Source of the DNA: Gammaproteobacteria bacterium
GTDB taxonomy: Bacteria > Pseudomonadota > Gammaproteobacteria > Pseudomonadales > Halieaceae
Assembly (NCBI GenBank): GCA_024742415.1
Contig: JANSYN010000001.1
Coordinates: forward strand, 496,001-560,000
DNA length: 64,000 nt
Reading direction: 5' to 3'
This document shows, one piece after another, positions 18,015 through 32,061 of this stretch (the first letter of the stretch is position 1; each line of letters begins with the position of its first letter). The notes beneath the pieces are model-generated. The model was not told the DNA's origin and did not search any database. It worked only from the letters and a program-made list of their open reading frames with translations. Both the position numbers and the translations under genes were made by a program.

Positions 18015-18120
18015 TTCGCGCGTTTTGACAGTAAGCGATCGCGCAGGCAAAGCGCCTCGGCGCCGCGTCAATCCAATCTATTAATCGCCTCGACGAGGCG
18101 TCAACAAATGGTAACCAACT

Positions 18121-18495
18121 GTGAAAGACAAGCGTCCCGTTAATTTGGACATAGGCTCCATGCGTCTGCCGATTACCGCATGGGCATCTATTACGCATCG
18201 CGCAACCGGCGTGATCCTGTTCGTTGGCATGGCTATCCTGCTGTGGGCCCTGGAACGCAGCCTTAGCGGCCCCCAGGGGTATGCGGTTGTTGTCGAGTGT
18301 CTGTCCAGTCCCATTGCGAAATTGGTGATCTGGGGTGTGCTTGCCGCAGGTATTTACCATTCACTCGCGGGCATCAAGCATATTGTGATGGATTTTGGGT
18401 TTGGTGAAACCATGGAAGGGGGCGTGCTGGGGGCGAAGATCGTCATTGGACTGTCGGCGGTCCTCGTAATGCTGGCGGGGGTCTGGATATGGTAA
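18121..18495 (+). CDS. sdhC: Succinate dehydrogenase cytochrome b556 subunit
   Basis: The 124-residue membrane anchor has three hydrophobic helices. The quinone-site segment is SITHRATGVILF near residue 26, and the haem-ligand segment YHSLAGIKHIVMD lies near residue 80, matching the HxxxGxRHLxxD pattern of SdhC. The GTG start lacks a strong ribosome site but gives the expected N-terminus (NLDIGSMRLPITA). It overlaps sdhD by 7 bp. With SdhD it anchors the SdhAB catalytic dimer in the inner membrane and passes electrons to ubiquinone. Confidence 0.93.
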   Translation: MKDKRPVNLDIGSMRLPITAWASITHRATGVILFVGMAILLWALERSLSGPQGYAVVVECLSSPIAKLVIWGVLAAGIYHSLAGIKHIVMDFGFGETMEGGVLGAKIVIGLSAVLVMLAGVWIW

Positions 18496-18848
18496 AGGCA
18501 GTCACGAGTTTCGGTCGATCCGGTGTGTCCGATTGGCTGGTGCAGCGCGTCAGCGGGGTTATTTTGCTGGCATGGTTCGTTTGCATCGGCGCAAGTTTGC
18601 TAGGGGGCATGGACTATGCCCAGTGGTCCGCGATGTTTGATACAACCGCGATGAAAGTATTCACGCTGCTGGCGATTCTGTCGCTTGCAGCGCATGCCTG
18701 GATCGGCATGTGGGCCGTGGGTACGGATTACCTGACCGAGCGCATGCTGGGCAACCTCGGAAACGCCCTGCGACTGGCGTTCCAGATTGGCTGCAGCTTG
18801 TTGATTATTGTTTATGTGATCTGGGGTATCCAGATCCTTTGGGGTTAA
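18489..18848 (+). CDS. sdhD: Succinate dehydrogenase membrane anchor subunit
   Basis: The 119-residue protein has three membrane helices and the SdhD features [14 protein letters not shown] (quinone-site region) and [14 protein letters not shown] (haem-ligand His, conserved Asp-Tyr). It starts within the sdhC stop region and ends 4 bp before sdhA, consistent with tight coupling. Length and order are typical of gammaproteobacterial complex II. Confidence 0.93.
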   Translation: MVKAVTSFGRSGVSDWLVQRVSGVILLAWFVCIGASLLGGMDYAQWSAMFDTTAMKVFTLLAILSLAAHAWIGMWAVGTDYLTERMLGNLGNALRLAFQIGCSLLIIVYVIWGIQILWG

Positions 18849-18852
18849 GACC

Positions 18853-20625
<1,773 letters not shown>

Positions 20626-20640
20626 GGGGCCCCAAGAGCT

Positions 20641-21345
20641 ATGTTACAAGTCAGTATTTATCGCTATAACCCGGAATCCGATAGTGAACCGTACATGCAG
20701 GATTTCCAGGTGGATACCGGTGGCAAGGACCTCATGGTGCTGGACGTACTTGAGATGCTCAAAGGCCAGGATACGAGCTTGTCCTATCGTCGCTCCTGTC
20801 GCGAGGGTGTCTGTGGATCTGATGGGTTAAACATGAACGGCAAGAACGGGCTGGCGTGTATCACTCCGCTTTCCGAGACGGTGAAGAACAACACGCTGGT
20901 TGTGCGCCCACTGCCGGGCCTGCCGGTAGTGCGTGACCTTGTCGTCGACATGAGCATGTTTTACGCCCAATACGAAAAAATAGAGCCCTACCTGCAGAAC
21001 AGTACACCGGCCCCCGCGATAGAGCGCCTGCAGACGCCTGAAGATCGCGAAAAGCTTGATGGCTTGTACGAGTGCATCCTGTGCGCCTGTTGTTCGACTT
21101 CCTGCCCGTCGTTCTGGTGGAACCCGGACAAATTTATAGGCCCCGCCGGCCTTTTGCAGGCCTATCGCTTCCTTGCTGACAGTCGCGATACCGCTACACA
21201 GGAACGGCTTGCCAAGTTGGACGATCCCTTCAGTGTGTTCCGCTGTCATGGTATCCAGAATTGTGTGAATGTCTGTCCAAAGGGCCTGAACCCGACCCGA
21301 GCGATTGGCCACATTCGCAAAATGTTGCTTGCCAGCGCCACCTAG
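20641..21345 (+). CDS. sdhB: Succinate dehydrogenase iron-sulfur subunit
   Basis: The 234-residue protein has the plant-type [2Fe-2S] domain (SCREGVCGSDG, GLAC), the [4Fe-4S] motif CILCACCSTSCP and the [3Fe-4S] motif CHGIQNCVNVCPKGLNP. It carries electrons from SdhA to the quinone site in SdhCD. It is the last gene of complex II; a small hairpin lies 12 bp downstream before sucA. Confidence 0.97.
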   Translation: MLQVSIYRYNPESDSEPYMQDFQVDTGGKDLMVLDVLEMLKGQDTSLSYRRSCREGVCGSDGLNMNGKNGLACITPLSETVKNNTLVVRPLPGLPVVRDLVVDMSMFYAQYEKIEPYLQNSTPAPAIERLQTPEDREKLDGLYECILCACCSTSCPSFWWNPDKFIGPAGLLQAYRFLADSRDTATQERLAKLDDPFSVFRCHGIQNCVNVCPKGLNPTRAIGHIRKMLLASAT

Positions 21346-21356
21346 CGCTACGTGGA

Positions 21357-21372
21357 GTGCTCAACTGAGCAC
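21357..21372 (+). other. Small hairpin between sdhB and sucA
   Basis: gtgctca and tgagcac form a 7-bp stem with a 2-nt loop, followed by tattt but no real T-run. It could act as a processing site or weak attenuator between sdhCDAB and sucAB. The 210-bp gap holds no gene. Confidence 0.35.
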
Positions 21373-21555
21373 TATTTGTAGTATATTGTCCGGAACACAG
21401 GGCGTGTCCTGGACTTATCGGGGTTCTGACGCCCTCCATCGGTGCACCAACTCGGTGCCCCAGGCGGCACGCGTGTGCCGTCCTGTAGAACGATTTACCC
21501 GCCATCGCTGGTTGAGCCTCACTTCCTTGCATTGGCGTGGTCGAAAAGGGTTGTA

Positions 21556-24411
21556 ATGCAAAAAGATTCCATGGAAGCACTATGGAGCACCTCCCATATC
21601 ACGGGAGGGAACGCCACTTACGTAGAAGACTTGTACGAGACCTATCTGCGCGATGCTAATGGGGTGCCGGCCCAATGGCGTGATTATTTTGACAAGCTGC
21701 CCATGGTCGACACCCGCGTGACCCAGCTCGAAGAAGTACCGCATTCGGTGGTGCGCGAGCGATTCGCGCAGATTGGCAAGATGCGGGTGCGCACAGAGGC
21801 GACAGTCCAGCACGACTCCCAGGCCACCGAATACGAGCGTAAACAGGTGCAGGTCGTGCAGCTCATTTCGGCCTATCGCCAGCGCGGCCATCAGAAGGCG
21901 CGCCTGGACCCGCTGGACTTATACCAGCGCGATGAGATACCCGACCTTGAGCTCAGTTTTCACCAGCTCTCTACCGCAGACTTCGATACGGTCTTTCAGA
22001 CAGGTAGCCTGCACATCGGTAAGGCCGACGCGACCCTGGGCGAGATACACGCCGCACTCGAGAGCACCTATTGCAACACCGTAGGTGCAGAGTTCATGCA
22101 TATCGTGGATACCACGCAGCGGCACTGGATCATGCAGCGCATGGAGTCTGTGCGGTCCTCGCCGGAGTTCAGCGTTGAGGAGCGACTGCGGTTGCTGCAG
22201 GATTTGATCTCTGCAGAAGGCCTGGAAAAGTCGCTGGGTTCGAAATACCCCGGTACTAAACGCTTTGGCCTTGAGGGCGGTGAAAGCCTGATTCCGATGC
22301 TGTCGGCAATGGTGCAACGGTGCGGCGCGTACAAGGCGAAAGAAATTGTGCTGGGCATGGCTCACCGTGGCCGTCTCAACGTGTTGATAAATACCCTGGG
22401 GAAAAACCCCTCGGAATTGTTTGCCGAGTTTGAGGGGCGAGCTGAGTATTCCAGCTCCGGTGATGTGAAGTACCATCAGGGATTTTCGTCCAATGTCATG
22501 ACGCCGGGGGGCGAGGTGCATCTTGCGCTCGCGTTCAATCCGTCTCACCTGGAAATCGTCGCACCGGTGGTCGAGGGCTCTGTTCGCGCCCGCCAGGAGC
22601 GTCGACAAGACACCACCGGCGATCTTGTGGTGCCCATTGTGTTGCACGGTGATGCAGCTTTTGCCGGGCAGGGCGTGGTTATGGAAACGTTTCAGATGTC
22701 GCAGACCCGCGCCTATCGCACCGGCGGTACCATTCATATCGTGGTCAATAACCAGGTCGGTTTCACGACCAGCCGTCGCGAGGACGCGCGCTCCACGGAA
22801 TACTGTACCGATGTCGCAAAGATGGTGCAGGCGCCGATATTCCATGTTAATGGCGACGATCCGGAAGCGGTGCTGTTTGTCACCCAGATGGCTGTGGACT
22901 TCCGCAGCGAATTCAAAAAAGACGTGGTCATAGACCTTATTTGCTACCGTCGGCGCGGGCACAACGAGGCTGATGAGCCCTCGGTCACGCAGCCGCTGAT
23001 GTATGAGCGAATACGCGAACACAAAACCACGTGTGAATTGTACAGCGAGAAGCTGATCGCGCAGGGCCTGGTTTCTTCGGAAGATGTGGAGACCAGTGTC
23101 AATCGCTACCGCGATGCACTCGACCGCGGCGAGCCGCTGGTGAGTAGTCTTGTATCAGAACCCAATGCATCGCTGTTCGTGGACTGGACGCCCTACCTCG
23201 GGCACGAATGGAGCATTCCCTACGACACCACGATGGACCTGAAGGCGCTGCAGGCGCTGGGCCACGAGACCAATCTGCCGCCAGAGAACTTCTCCCTGCA
23301 ACGACAGGTGAACAAGATCCTTGAGGATCGGCGCAAGATGGCTGCGGGCGCGATGCCGGTCAACTGGGGCTTCGCGGAGAACCTTGCCTATGCAAGCTTG
23401 CTGCAAAGCGGTTATCCCATCCGCCTGACCGGCCAGGACGTCGGGCGCGGAACCTTCTCGCACCGACATGCCGTGCTGCACAACCAGAAGGACGGGCGCG
23501 CTTATGTCCCCTTGCAGCACATCAGTACGGAGCAGGCGCACTTTGGTATCTACGATTCCCTGCTTTCGGAAGAAGCGGTACTGGCTTTTGAGTACGGCTA
23601 CGCAACCACCATGCCCAGGGGGCTTGTCATCTGGGAGGCGCAGTTTGGCGATTTTGCCAACGGCGCCCAGGTAGTGATCGACCAGTTCATCACCAGTGGC
23701 GAGCACAAGTGGTCCAGGCTGTGTGGCCTGACCATGCTGCTGCCGCATGGGTATGAGGGGCAGGGGCCGGAGCATTCCTCTGCCCGGCTGGAGCGCTTTA
23801 TGCAGCTATGTGCAGAGCACAATATACAGGTTTGCGTGCCCACCACACCGGCGCAGGTCTACCACATGCTCAGGCGGCAGGCGATACGACCGCTGCGCAA
23901 ACCGTTGGTGGTGATGTCGCCCAAGAGTTTGCTGCGCCATAAAGAGGCAGTATCAACACTCGAAGAGCTGGCCGATGGCCAGTTCTACAATGTGCTGGAT
24001 GAAGTAGACGACCTGGACCCGCAGAAGGTAGAGCGCGTTATCATGTGCTCGGGCAAAGTGTACTACGACCTGCTGGCTGCGCGGCGTGAACGCGGCCTGG
24101 ACACGATGGCGATCTTGCGTCTGGAACAGCTGTACCCGTTCCCTGAGGCCGAATTGCTTGAGACGCTGGCATCGTATCCCAACGTTGTCGATGCAATCTG
24201 GTGCCAGGAAGAGCCAATGAATCAGGGCGCCTGGTACGCCAGCCAACACCATATGCGCCGTGTTATGTACCAGCACAAGATGGACGTTTACCTGCGCTAT
24301 GTCGGCAGGGACCCTTCTGCCTCGCCCGCTGCGGGCTACATGGCATTGCATGTTGAACAAATGGACCGATTTATTGACGAGGCCCTGGGCGTTATGCCCT
24401 GGGGTACCTGA
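21556..24411 (+). CDS. sucA: 2-oxoglutarate dehydrogenase E1 component
   Basis: The 951-residue enzyme starts at the ATG at 21556, which follows AAAAGGG and gives the family N-terminus (MEALWSTSHITGGNATYVEDLY). An upstream in-frame start at 21442 would add 38 atypical residues. It shows E1o motifs: GMAHRGRLNVL, HLGRSF-type loop FNPSHLEIV, HGDAAFAGQG and the thiamine-diphosphate site VVNNQVGFTTS. It decarboxylates 2-oxoglutarate and reductively succinylates the E2 lipoyl group. It is encoded directly ahead of sucB and lpd. Confidence 0.96.
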   Translation: MQKDSMEALWSTSHITGGNATYVEDLYETYLRDANGVPAQWRDYFDKLPMVDTRVTQLEEVPHSVVRERFAQIGKMRVRTEATVQHDSQATEYERKQVQVVQLISAYRQRGHQKARLDPLDLYQRDEIPDLELSFHQLSTADFDTVFQTGSLHIGKADATLGEIHAALESTYCNTVGAEFMHIVDTTQRHWIMQRMESVRSSPEFSVEERLRLLQDLISAEGLEKSLGSKYPGTKRFGLEGGESLIPMLSAMVQRCGAYKAKEIVLGMAHRGRLNVLINTLGKNPSELFAEFEGRAEYSSSGDVKYHQGFSSNVMTPGGEVHLALAFNPSHLEIVAPVVEGSVRARQERRQDTTGDLVVPIVLHGDAAFAGQGVVMETFQMSQTRAYRTGGTIHIVVNNQVGFTTSRREDARSTEYCTDVAKMVQAPIFHVNGDDPEAVLFVTQMAVDFRSEFKKDVVIDLICYRRRGHNEADEPSVTQPLMYERIREHKTTCELYSEKLIAQGLVSSEDVETSVNRYRDALDRGEPLVSSLVSEPNASLFVDWTPYLGHEWSIPYDTTMDLKALQALGHETNLPPENFSLQRQVNKILEDRRKMAAGAMPVNWGFAENLAYASLLQSGYPIRLTGQDVGRGTFSHRHAVLHNQKDGRAYVPLQHISTEQAHFGIYDSLLSEEAVLAFEYGYATTMPRGLVIWEAQFGDFANGAQVVIDQFITSGEHKWSRLCGLTMLLPHGYEGQGPEHSSARLERFMQLCAEHNIQVCVPTTPAQVYHMLRRQAIRPLRKPLVVMSPKSLLRHKEAVSTLEELADGQFYNVLDEVDDLDPQKVERVIMCSGKVYYDLLAARRERGLDTMAILRLEQLYPFPEAELLETLASYPNVVDAIWCQEEPMNQGAWYASQHHMRRVMYQHKMDVYLRYVGRDPSASPAAGYMALHVEQMDRFIDEALGVMPWGT

Positions 24412-24440
24412 TCCCGTCATAGCAAACCAAAGGAAGCGGT

Positions 24441-25667
24441 ATGGCAATTGAGATTAAAGCCCCGACATTTCCCGAGTCAGTGGCCGACGGTGAAGTCGCG
24501 GTGTGGCACAAGGCTGAAGGCGATGCGGTTGTGCGCGACGAACTCATCGTCGAGATTGAAACCGATAAAGTCGTGCTGGAGGTGGTGGCGCCTGAAGATG
24601 GGGTCATAACGCAGATCCTGGCGGCCGCGGGTGAGACCATCCAGAGCGAGCAGTTGCTGGCCTCACTGGAGCAGGGCGCTGTGGCGAATAAGGCACCCGA
24701 TGCGACTCCAGAACCTGACACCGCGGCAAGCAGCTCCGCCGGCGATGTGCAGTTGGGGCCAGCGGCGCGGCAGCTGGTAGAAGAACACAACCTTGATGTC
24801 AGCGCGATCAGTGGTTCAGGCAAGAGCGGGCGCATTACCAAGGAAGATATCCTGCTGCACCTCAAGCAGCGTGATAGCCAGCCCGAGACGCCAAAGGCGA
24901 CTGCCCCGGCGGCGCTTACTCCGGCTGCGTCGGCAGACGGCGAGCCCAGTGGGCACACCAGTGAGCGTGTCGAGCGCCGCGTGCCAATGACGCGCATGCG
25001 CGCGCGCATTGCCGAGCGGTTGTTGGATGCGACCCAGCAAACGGCCATGTTAACGACGTTTAACGAGGTCAATATGGCACCGGTCATGGCGCTGCGTAGC
25101 AAATACAAGGAGCAGTTTGAGAAGACCCACAACGGCACGCGCCTCGGTTTTATGGGCTTTTTCGTGAAGGCCGCCTGTGAAGCATTGAAACGCTATCCGG
25201 CGGTTAACGCCTCGATCGATGGCAATGATGTGGTTTATCACGGCTATCAGGATATCGGGGTGGCAGTGTCGACTGAAAACGGGCTGGTCGTGCCGGTCAT
25301 GCGCGATGCTGATTTTATGAGCCTGGCTGATGTTGAAGCTGCCATACGTGATCTGGGTGAGAGGGCGCGTGACAACAAACTCACCATCGAGGATATGACC
25401 GGAGGCACGTTCACCGTAACCAATGGTGGTGTGTTTGGCTCACTGATGTCGACGCCGATTCTCAACCCGCCGCAGACGGGCATTCTGGGCATGCACAAAA
25501 TTCAGGAGCGGCCGATGGCCGTCAATGGCGAGGTCGTGGTTCTGCCTATGATGTATCTGGCGCTGTCGTACGATCACAGGCTTATCGATGGCAAGACGGC
25601 AGTGCAGTTCCTGGTAGCCATCAAGGATTTGATCGAAGATCCAGCGCGAATTCTGCTACAACTTTAG
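24441..25667 (+). CDS. sucB: 2-oxoglutarate dehydrogenase E2, dihydrolipoyl succinyltransferase
   Basis: The 408-residue protein has one lipoyl domain (modified Lys in [10 protein letters not shown] near residue 43), a flexible Ala/Pro linker, and the E3-binding domain near 108-145 ([14 protein letters not shown]). The catalytic domain ends with [13 protein letters not shown], the His-x3-Asp-Gly site. AAGGAAG precedes the ATG. It forms the core of the complex with SucA and Lpd encoded on either side. Confidence 0.96.
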   Translation: MAIEIKAPTFPESVADGEVAVWHKAEGDAVVRDELIVEIETDKVVLEVVAPEDGVITQILAAAGETIQSEQLLASLEQGAVANKAPDATPEPDTAASSSAGDVQLGPAARQLVEEHNLDVSAISGSGKSGRITKEDILLHLKQRDSQPETPKATAPAALTPAASADGEPSGHTSERVERRVPMTRMRARIAERLLDATQQTAMLTTFNEVNMAPVMALRSKYKEQFEKTHNGTRLGFMGFFVKAACEALKRYPAVNASIDGNDVVYHGYQDIGVAVSTENGLVVPVMRDADFMSLADVEAAIRDLGERARDNKLTIEDMTGGTFTVTNGGVFGSLMSTPILNPPQTGILGMHKIQERPMAVNGEVVVLPMMYLALSYDHRLIDGKTAVQFLVAIKDLIEDPARILLQL

Positions 25668-25725
25668 CTGCGGCGGCGGTGGGTCGCGTCAGATACGCGA
25701 ACGCGTCTCTGGCTCAACGTGATGA

Positions 25726-27177
<1,452 letters not shown>

Positions 27178-27317
27178 AATGCTGCCCGCGAAAGGCGTTT
27201 CGCGCGCGGTTGGACCCGTTCACCGCATAAGAAGCGGCAACGGCTGCTTTAGTAGTGGGTGCGCGCACTTCACGATTCCTTAATTCACAAAAAACACTCA
27301 AGTAAACAGGACATTAC

Positions 27318-28487
27318 ATGAATCTTCATGAGTATCAGGGCAAGCAATTGTTTGCTGATTACGGTCTGCCGGTTTCTCAGGGCTACGCGGTAGACACCCC
27401 GGAAGATGCCGCTGCCGCCGCAGACAAAATCGGTGGTGACATGTGGGTAGTCAAGGCGCAGGTCCATGCTGGCGGGCGCGGCAAGGCCGGCGGCGTCAAA
27501 CTGGTAAAAACCAAAGAAGAGATCCGGGATTTCGCCGCCCAGTGGCTGGGCAAGAACCTGGTGACCTACCAGACCGATGAAAATGGCCAGCCGGTAAGCA
27601 AGATCCTGGTGGAAGCGTGTACCGATATCGCTGAAGAACTGTATCTGGGAGCGGTGGTTGATCGCTCGACGCGGCGCATCGTGTTTATGGCCTCGACCGA
27701 GGGCGGCGTTGAGATCGAGAAAGTCGCAGAGGAAACACCTGAGAAAATCCTCAAGGCGACGATTGACCCGCTGGTTGGCGCGCAGCCTTACCAGGGCAGG
27801 GAACTGGCCTTCAAACTGGGTTTGGCGGGCGATCAGATCAAGCAGTTCGTGAAGATATTCATGGGCCTGGCACAGATGTTCCAGGAAAAAGACCTGGCCC
27901 TTATTGAGGTGAATCCGCTGGTGATTACCGATGCTGGCAATCTGCACTGCCTGGACGCAAAACTCGGCGTTGATGGCAATGCCTTGTATCGCCAGCCGGC
28001 GCTGCGCGACATGCATGACCCCAGCCAGGAAGATGAGCGTGAAGCGCACGCGGCCAAGTGGGAGCTCAACTATGTGGCACTTGATGGCAACATCGGCTGC
28101 ATGGTCAATGGCGCCGGTCTCGCCATGGGTACGATGGACATCGTGGCCCTGCACGGTGGTTTTCCCGCCAACTTCCTGGATGTCGGCGGTGGTGCAACGA
28201 AAGAACGGGTGTCTGAAGCGTTTAAAATTATTTTGTCAGACGACAACGTGAAAGCCGTTTTGATCAACATTTTCGGTGGCATCGTACGCTGCGACCTGAT
28301 CGCAGAAGGTGTGATCGGTGCGGTTGAGGAGATTGGTGTGGAGGTCCCCGTGGTCGTGCGACTCGAAGGCAACAATGCAGACCTGGGACGCAAGGTCCTG
28401 GCCGATAGCGGCCTCAATATTATCGCCGCTACCAGCCTGACCGACGCTGCAGAGCAGGCAGTCAAAGCAGCAGGAGGTGCAGCGTAA
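27318..28487 (+). CDS. sucC: Succinyl-CoA synthetase beta subunit
   Basis: The 389-residue ATP-grasp protein starts [18 protein letters not shown]. It has the ATP-grasp segment [17 protein letters not shown] and the CoA-ligase domain loop [15 protein letters not shown]. It makes succinate plus ATP or GTP from succinyl-CoA with SucD. The 140-bp gap after lpd may hold a separate promoter. Its stop overlaps the sucD start by one base (taATG). Confidence 0.97.
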   Translation: MNLHEYQGKQLFADYGLPVSQGYAVDTPEDAAAAADKIGGDMWVVKAQVHAGGRGKAGGVKLVKTKEEIRDFAAQWLGKNLVTYQTDENGQPVSKILVEACTDIAEELYLGAVVDRSTRRIVFMASTEGGVEIEKVAEETPEKILKATIDPLVGAQPYQGRELAFKLGLAGDQIKQFVKIFMGLAQMFQEKDLALIEVNPLVITDAGNLHCLDAKLGVDGNALYRQPALRDMHDPSQEDEREAHAAKWELNYVALDGNIGCMVNGAGLAMGTMDIVALHGGFPANFLDVGGGATKERVSEAFKIILSDDNVKAVLINIFGGIVRCDLIAEGVIGAVEEIGVEVPVVVRLEGNNADLGRKVLADSGLNIIAATSLTDAAEQAVKAAGGAA

Positions 28488-29359
28488 TGAGCATTCTTAT
28501 CGACAAGAACACCAAAGTCATTTGCCAGGGTTTCACCGGTTCGCAGGGCACGTTTCACTCGGAACAGGCTATTGAGTACGGCACACAGATGGTTGGTGGC
28601 GTCACCCCGGGCAAGGGCGGGCAGGAGCATCTGGGCCTGCCCGTGTTTAACACAGTCGGTGAAGCCGTTGAACAAACCGGTGCTGATGCCTCGGTGATTT
28701 ATGTGCCGGCGGCATTTTGTAAGGATTCCATTCTCGAGGCAGCCAACAGCGGCGTGAAGCTCATCGTATGTATCACCGAGGGTATTCCCACACTGGATAT
28801 GCTCGATGCCAAGGTCAAGTGCGATGAACTGGGCGTACGCTTGATCGGCCCCAATTGCCCGGGCGTCATCACACCGGGGCAGTGCAAGATCGGCATTATG
28901 CCAGGGCATATCCACTTGCCCGGTAAGGTCGGCATTGTGTCACGTTCCGGTACACTGACGTACGAGGCGGTCAAGCAAACCACCGACGCCGGTTACGGCC
29001 AGTCAACCTGTGTGGGGATTGGCGGTGACCCCATCCCGGGTTCCAACTTTATTGATATTCTGGCGATGTTCGAAAAAGACGCGGCTACCGAAGCGATCGT
29101 CATGATTGGTGAGATCGGCGGTACCGCAGAGGAAGAAGCCGCGGCCTACATCAAGGCGAATGTGTCCAAGCCAGTGGTTTCCTATATTGCAGGTGTTACT
29201 GCGCCGAAGGGAAAACGCATGGGCCACGCCGGTGCTATCATCTCGGGTGGCAAGGGCACGGCCGATGAAAAGTTTGCAGCGCTTGAGGATGCCGGCGTGA
29301 AGACGGTGCGCAGCCTGGCCGAGATCGGCTCGGGTCTGGCAGAGATCACCGGCTGGTAG
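28487..29359 (+). CDS. sucD: Succinyl-CoA synthetase alpha subunit
   Basis: The 290-residue subunit has the CoA-binding fold ([14 protein letters not shown]) and the phospho-His loop [12 protein letters not shown] near residue 245. One-base overlap with sucC shows translational coupling. A good terminator follows at 29400, ending the TCA operon. Confidence 0.97.
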   Translation: MSILIDKNTKVICQGFTGSQGTFHSEQAIEYGTQMVGGVTPGKGGQEHLGLPVFNTVGEAVEQTGADASVIYVPAAFCKDSILEAANSGVKLIVCITEGIPTLDMLDAKVKCDELGVRLIGPNCPGVITPGQCKIGIMPGHIHLPGKVGIVSRSGTLTYEAVKQTTDAGYGQSTCVGIGGDPIPGSNFIDILAMFEKDAATEAIVMIGEIGGTAEEEAAAYIKANVSKPVVSYIAGVTAPKGKRMGHAGAIISGGKGTADEKFAALEDAGVKTVRSLAEIGSGLAEITGW

Positions 29360-29399
29360 TTGTCGAGCGGCGCTGATGCCGTTGTACAGATCCTACCGG

Positions 29400-29428
29400 G
29401 GGCTCATCTGCGGATGGGCCCTTTTTTT
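29400..29428 (+). terminator. Terminator after sucD
   Basis: A 9-bp stem with one G-T pair (gggctcatc / gatgggccc), a 4-nt loop and seven T, 40 bp after sucD. Confidence 0.88.
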
Positions 29429-29471
29429 ATCCCGGGCGGCAGCCCTGGGGACAATTTCTGTGCGGGTAAGC

Positions 29472-29499
29472 CTTGAAATCCCCGGCGCTGGCCCCATAT
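29472..29499 (+). promoter_or_regulatory. sigma-32 (RpoH) heat-shock promoter of htpG
   Basis: CTTGAAA (29472-29478) and CCCCATAT (29492-29499) are separated by 13 bp, an almost exact match to the RpoH consensus, 53 bp before the htpG start. Confidence 0.85.
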
Positions 29500-29552
29500 C
29501 TGGTAAGTCTAGTAATTCCATGTAAATCAATAGCTTATATCGCGAGGTTCAT

Positions 29553-31478
29553 ATGACTGCTGAAGTCAAGAAAGAAACTCTGGGCTTTCAAACTGAAGCC
29601 AGGCAACTGCTCCACCTGATGATTCACTCTCTTTACAGCAACAAGGAGATCTTCCTGCGTGAGCTGATTTCCAATGCATCTGATGCCATCGACAAGCTGC
29701 GTTTCGCCGCTCTGGCAGATGACGCGGTCCTGGAAGGCGATGCCGATTACGAAATACGGGTTGAAGTGGACAAAGACGCCAACACCTTGACGATTTCCGA
29801 TAACGGCGTGGGCATGTCCCGTGACGAGGTGATAGATCACCTGGGAACAATCGCCAAATCCGGCACTGCGGCCTTTCTCGACAGCCTCACGGGTGATGAG
29901 AAAAAGGACTCACAGCTCATTGGCCAGTTTGGCGTGGGCTTCTATTCCGCGTTTATCGTGGCTGACCGCGTTGAGGTGCATACACGCAAAGCCGGTGCAG
30001 AGCCGTCCCAGGGCGTACTGTGGGAAAGCGCGGGCGAGGCGGATTTTTCTGTGCAGGAGAAGGAGAAGACAACACGCGGTACGGCGATCACGCTGCACCT
30101 GAAAAAAGACTGCGCGGAGTTCGCCGACGACTGGCGTGTGCGCAGTGTGATCAAGAAGTACTCCGACCACATCTCTGTGCCTGTTCTCATGCAGAAGCCT
30201 GCCGCGCCGGTGGTGGACGAGGAGGGTCAGGACGAGGAAGAGAGTGTTGTTGAGGTGCCAGAGTTTGAGGCGATCAACCAGGCGACCGCGCTGTGGACGC
30301 GTGCGCGCTCAGAGGTGAGCGATGACGAATACAAGGAGTTCTATCGCCATGTCTCGCACGATTTTCAGGATCCTTTGACCTGGAGCCATAACAAGGTGGA
30401 GGGCAAACTCGAATACACCAGCTTGCTTTACATCCCGGCGAAGGCACCCTTTGACCTGTGGAATCGCGATATGGCGCGCGGCCTCAAACTTTATGTGCAA
30501 CGCACGTTTATTATGGATGAGGCCGAGCAGTTTCTTCCGCTTTACCTGCGTTTTGTGAAAGGCGTGGTGGATTCCAACGATTTATCGCTCAATGTGTCAC
30601 GAGAGATTCTGCAGCAGGATCCTGCGGTAGAGTCCATGCGCAGTGCGCTCACCAAGCGCGTTCTCGATATGCTGGCCAAGCTCGCCAAATCCGACGGCGA
30701 CGAGTACAACGCATTCTGGACAGAGTTTGGGCCGGTGCTCAAGGAAGGGCCCGCTGAAGATTTCGCCAACAAGGACAAGATCGCCAAACTTCTGCGGTTT
30801 GCAACTACACACACTGAAGCAGCAGCGCAGGACCAATCGCTGGACGAGTACCTGGCGCGCATGCCCGAATCGCAGGACGCGATCTATTACATCGTGGCCG
30901 AGAACTTTAATACGGCCAAGAGCAGTCCACATCTCGAAGTCTTCCGTAAAAAGGGAATCGAGGTGCTGTTGCTGTCCGATCGTGTAGATGATTGGCTGAT
31001 GAATCACTTGCAAGAGTATGAGGGTAAGCGCTTCAAGGATGTTGCGCGCGGTGCCCTCGACCTTGCGACCGACAGCGACGAAGAAAAGGCTGAACAGGAG
31101 AAGCTCGCCAAAGACGCGGAAGCACTGGTAGAGCGCGTTGCCAGGGTGCTTGAGGGCAAGGTCGCCGAGGTGCGTGCTACCGGACGCTTGACAGAGTCGG
31201 TTGCGTGCCTGGTGGTAGGAGAGCAGGACATAGGCTCGCAGATGCGTCGCATACTGGAGCAGGCGGGGCAGGAAGTCCCCGACAGCAAACCGATCCTTGA
31301 GATCAACCCTGTGCACCCGTTGGCAAAGATGCTCGACGCTGAGTCCGATGAAGAGCGTTTTGCTGACCTGGCCGATATTGTGTTCGGTCAGGCGTTGCTG
31401 GCAGAGGGCGGACAGCTGGATGATCCGGCGGGATTCGTTGGCCGCCTCAATAAGCTGCTTGTCACAATGAGCGATTAG
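29553..31478 (+). CDS. htpG: Molecular chaperone HtpG (Hsp90)
   Basis: The 641-residue protein has the GHKL ATPase domain ([43 protein letters not shown]), the middle domain ([22 protein letters not shown]) and a bacterial C-terminal dimer domain without a eukaryotic MEEVD tail. It is an ATP-driven cytosolic chaperone. The near-consensus heat-shock promoter upstream shows RpoH control. Confidence 0.97.
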   Translation: MTAEVKKETLGFQTEARQLLHLMIHSLYSNKEIFLRELISNASDAIDKLRFAALADDAVLEGDADYEIRVEVDKDANTLTISDNGVGMSRDEVIDHLGTIAKSGTAAFLDSLTGDEKKDSQLIGQFGVGFYSAFIVADRVEVHTRKAGAEPSQGVLWESAGEADFSVQEKEKTTRGTAITLHLKKDCAEFADDWRVRSVIKKYSDHISVPVLMQKPAAPVVDEEGQDEEESVVEVPEFEAINQATALWTRARSEVSDDEYKEFYRHVSHDFQDPLTWSHNKVEGKLEYTSLLYIPAKAPFDLWNRDMARGLKLYVQRTFIMDEAEQFLPLYLRFVKGVVDSNDLSLNVSREILQQDPAVESMRSALTKRVLDMLAKLAKSDGDEYNAFWTEFGPVLKEGPAEDFANKDKIAKLLRFATTHTEAAAQDQSLDEYLARMPESQDAIYYIVAENFNTAKSSPHLEVFRKKGIEVLLLSDRVDDWLMNHLQEYEGKRFKDVARGALDLATDSDEEKAEQEKLAKDAEALVERVARVLEGKVAEVRATGRLTESVACLVVGEQDIGSQMRRILEQAGQEVPDSKPILEINPVHPLAKMLDAESDEERFADLADIVFGQALLAEGGQLDDPAGFVGRLNKLLVTMSD

Positions 31479-31557
31479 CAGGCGGGGGCGATGCGCACGC
31501 CGCTGGCAGCTTGCCGGTGGTATGATGGGGCTCACCCGCATTGAAATGGTACAAGGT

Positions 31558-32061
31558 ATGATTGTCACCCTATGGCGGCACGGTGAGGCCGGTGATGCGC
31601 CGACCGATTTCGAAAGAGAGCTCAGCAGCAAGGGTGAGGATGACGTGGGCTTCGGCACGCACCAGTTTATGCAGGTATGCCAGCAGCGCAACCTGCCTGC
31701 GCCCGACGTGATTGTGCACAGTGCACTGGTGAGAACGACCCTCACCGCGGAGATCATCGCCGGCGTCTTTTCACATGCGCTGATGATGCCTGCAAAAGGC
31801 TTGCAGCCCGGTGCAACGGTAAGCGATGCAATCGCAATCATTGCCGCCCACATCGCGAGCGAGCCCGCCCCGGCGCACCTGGTGTTGGTCTCGCACCAGC
31901 CGCTGGTGAGCCAACTGGCGACATTCCTTACGCTCGAGGCCGGCCGTGCCCCGTCGCTTAACCCTGGCGGCCTTGTTACCCTGGAAGTGACTTTGCCCGG
32001 GGCAGGGGGGGCAGACCTGCTGTTCTGGTCGTTGCCTCCAGAGTATGAGGCGGCGCGGTGA
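31558..32061 (+). CDS. sixA: Phosphohistidine phosphatase SixA family
   Basis: The 167-residue histidine phosphatase starts MIVTLWRHGEAGDAP with the catalytic RHG triplet. It has the second Arg in SALVRTTLTAEI and the second catalytic His in LVLVSHQPLVSQLATF. In E. coli SixA removes phosphate from phosphohistidine on transfer proteins. In-frame ATGs at 31522 and 31546 are also possible; the 31558 start gives the family N-terminus. The stop overlaps the next gene by 4 bp. The family is clear; the substrate here is unknown. Confidence 0.82.
   Translation: MIVTLWRHGEAGDAPTDFERELSSKGEDDVGFGTHQFMQVCQQRNLPAPDVIVHSALVRTTLTAEIIAGVFSHALMMPAKGLQPGATVSDAIAIIAAHIASEPAPAHLVLVSHQPLVSQLATFLTLEAGRAPSLNPGGLVTLEVTLPGAGGADLLFWSLPPEYEAAR

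Noticed and set aside
31522-31557. Earlier ATG codons for sixA
   Set aside because: The ATG at 31522 lies in a TATGAT sequence that looks like a -10 element, and the family N-terminus begins at 31558. Not fully excluded.
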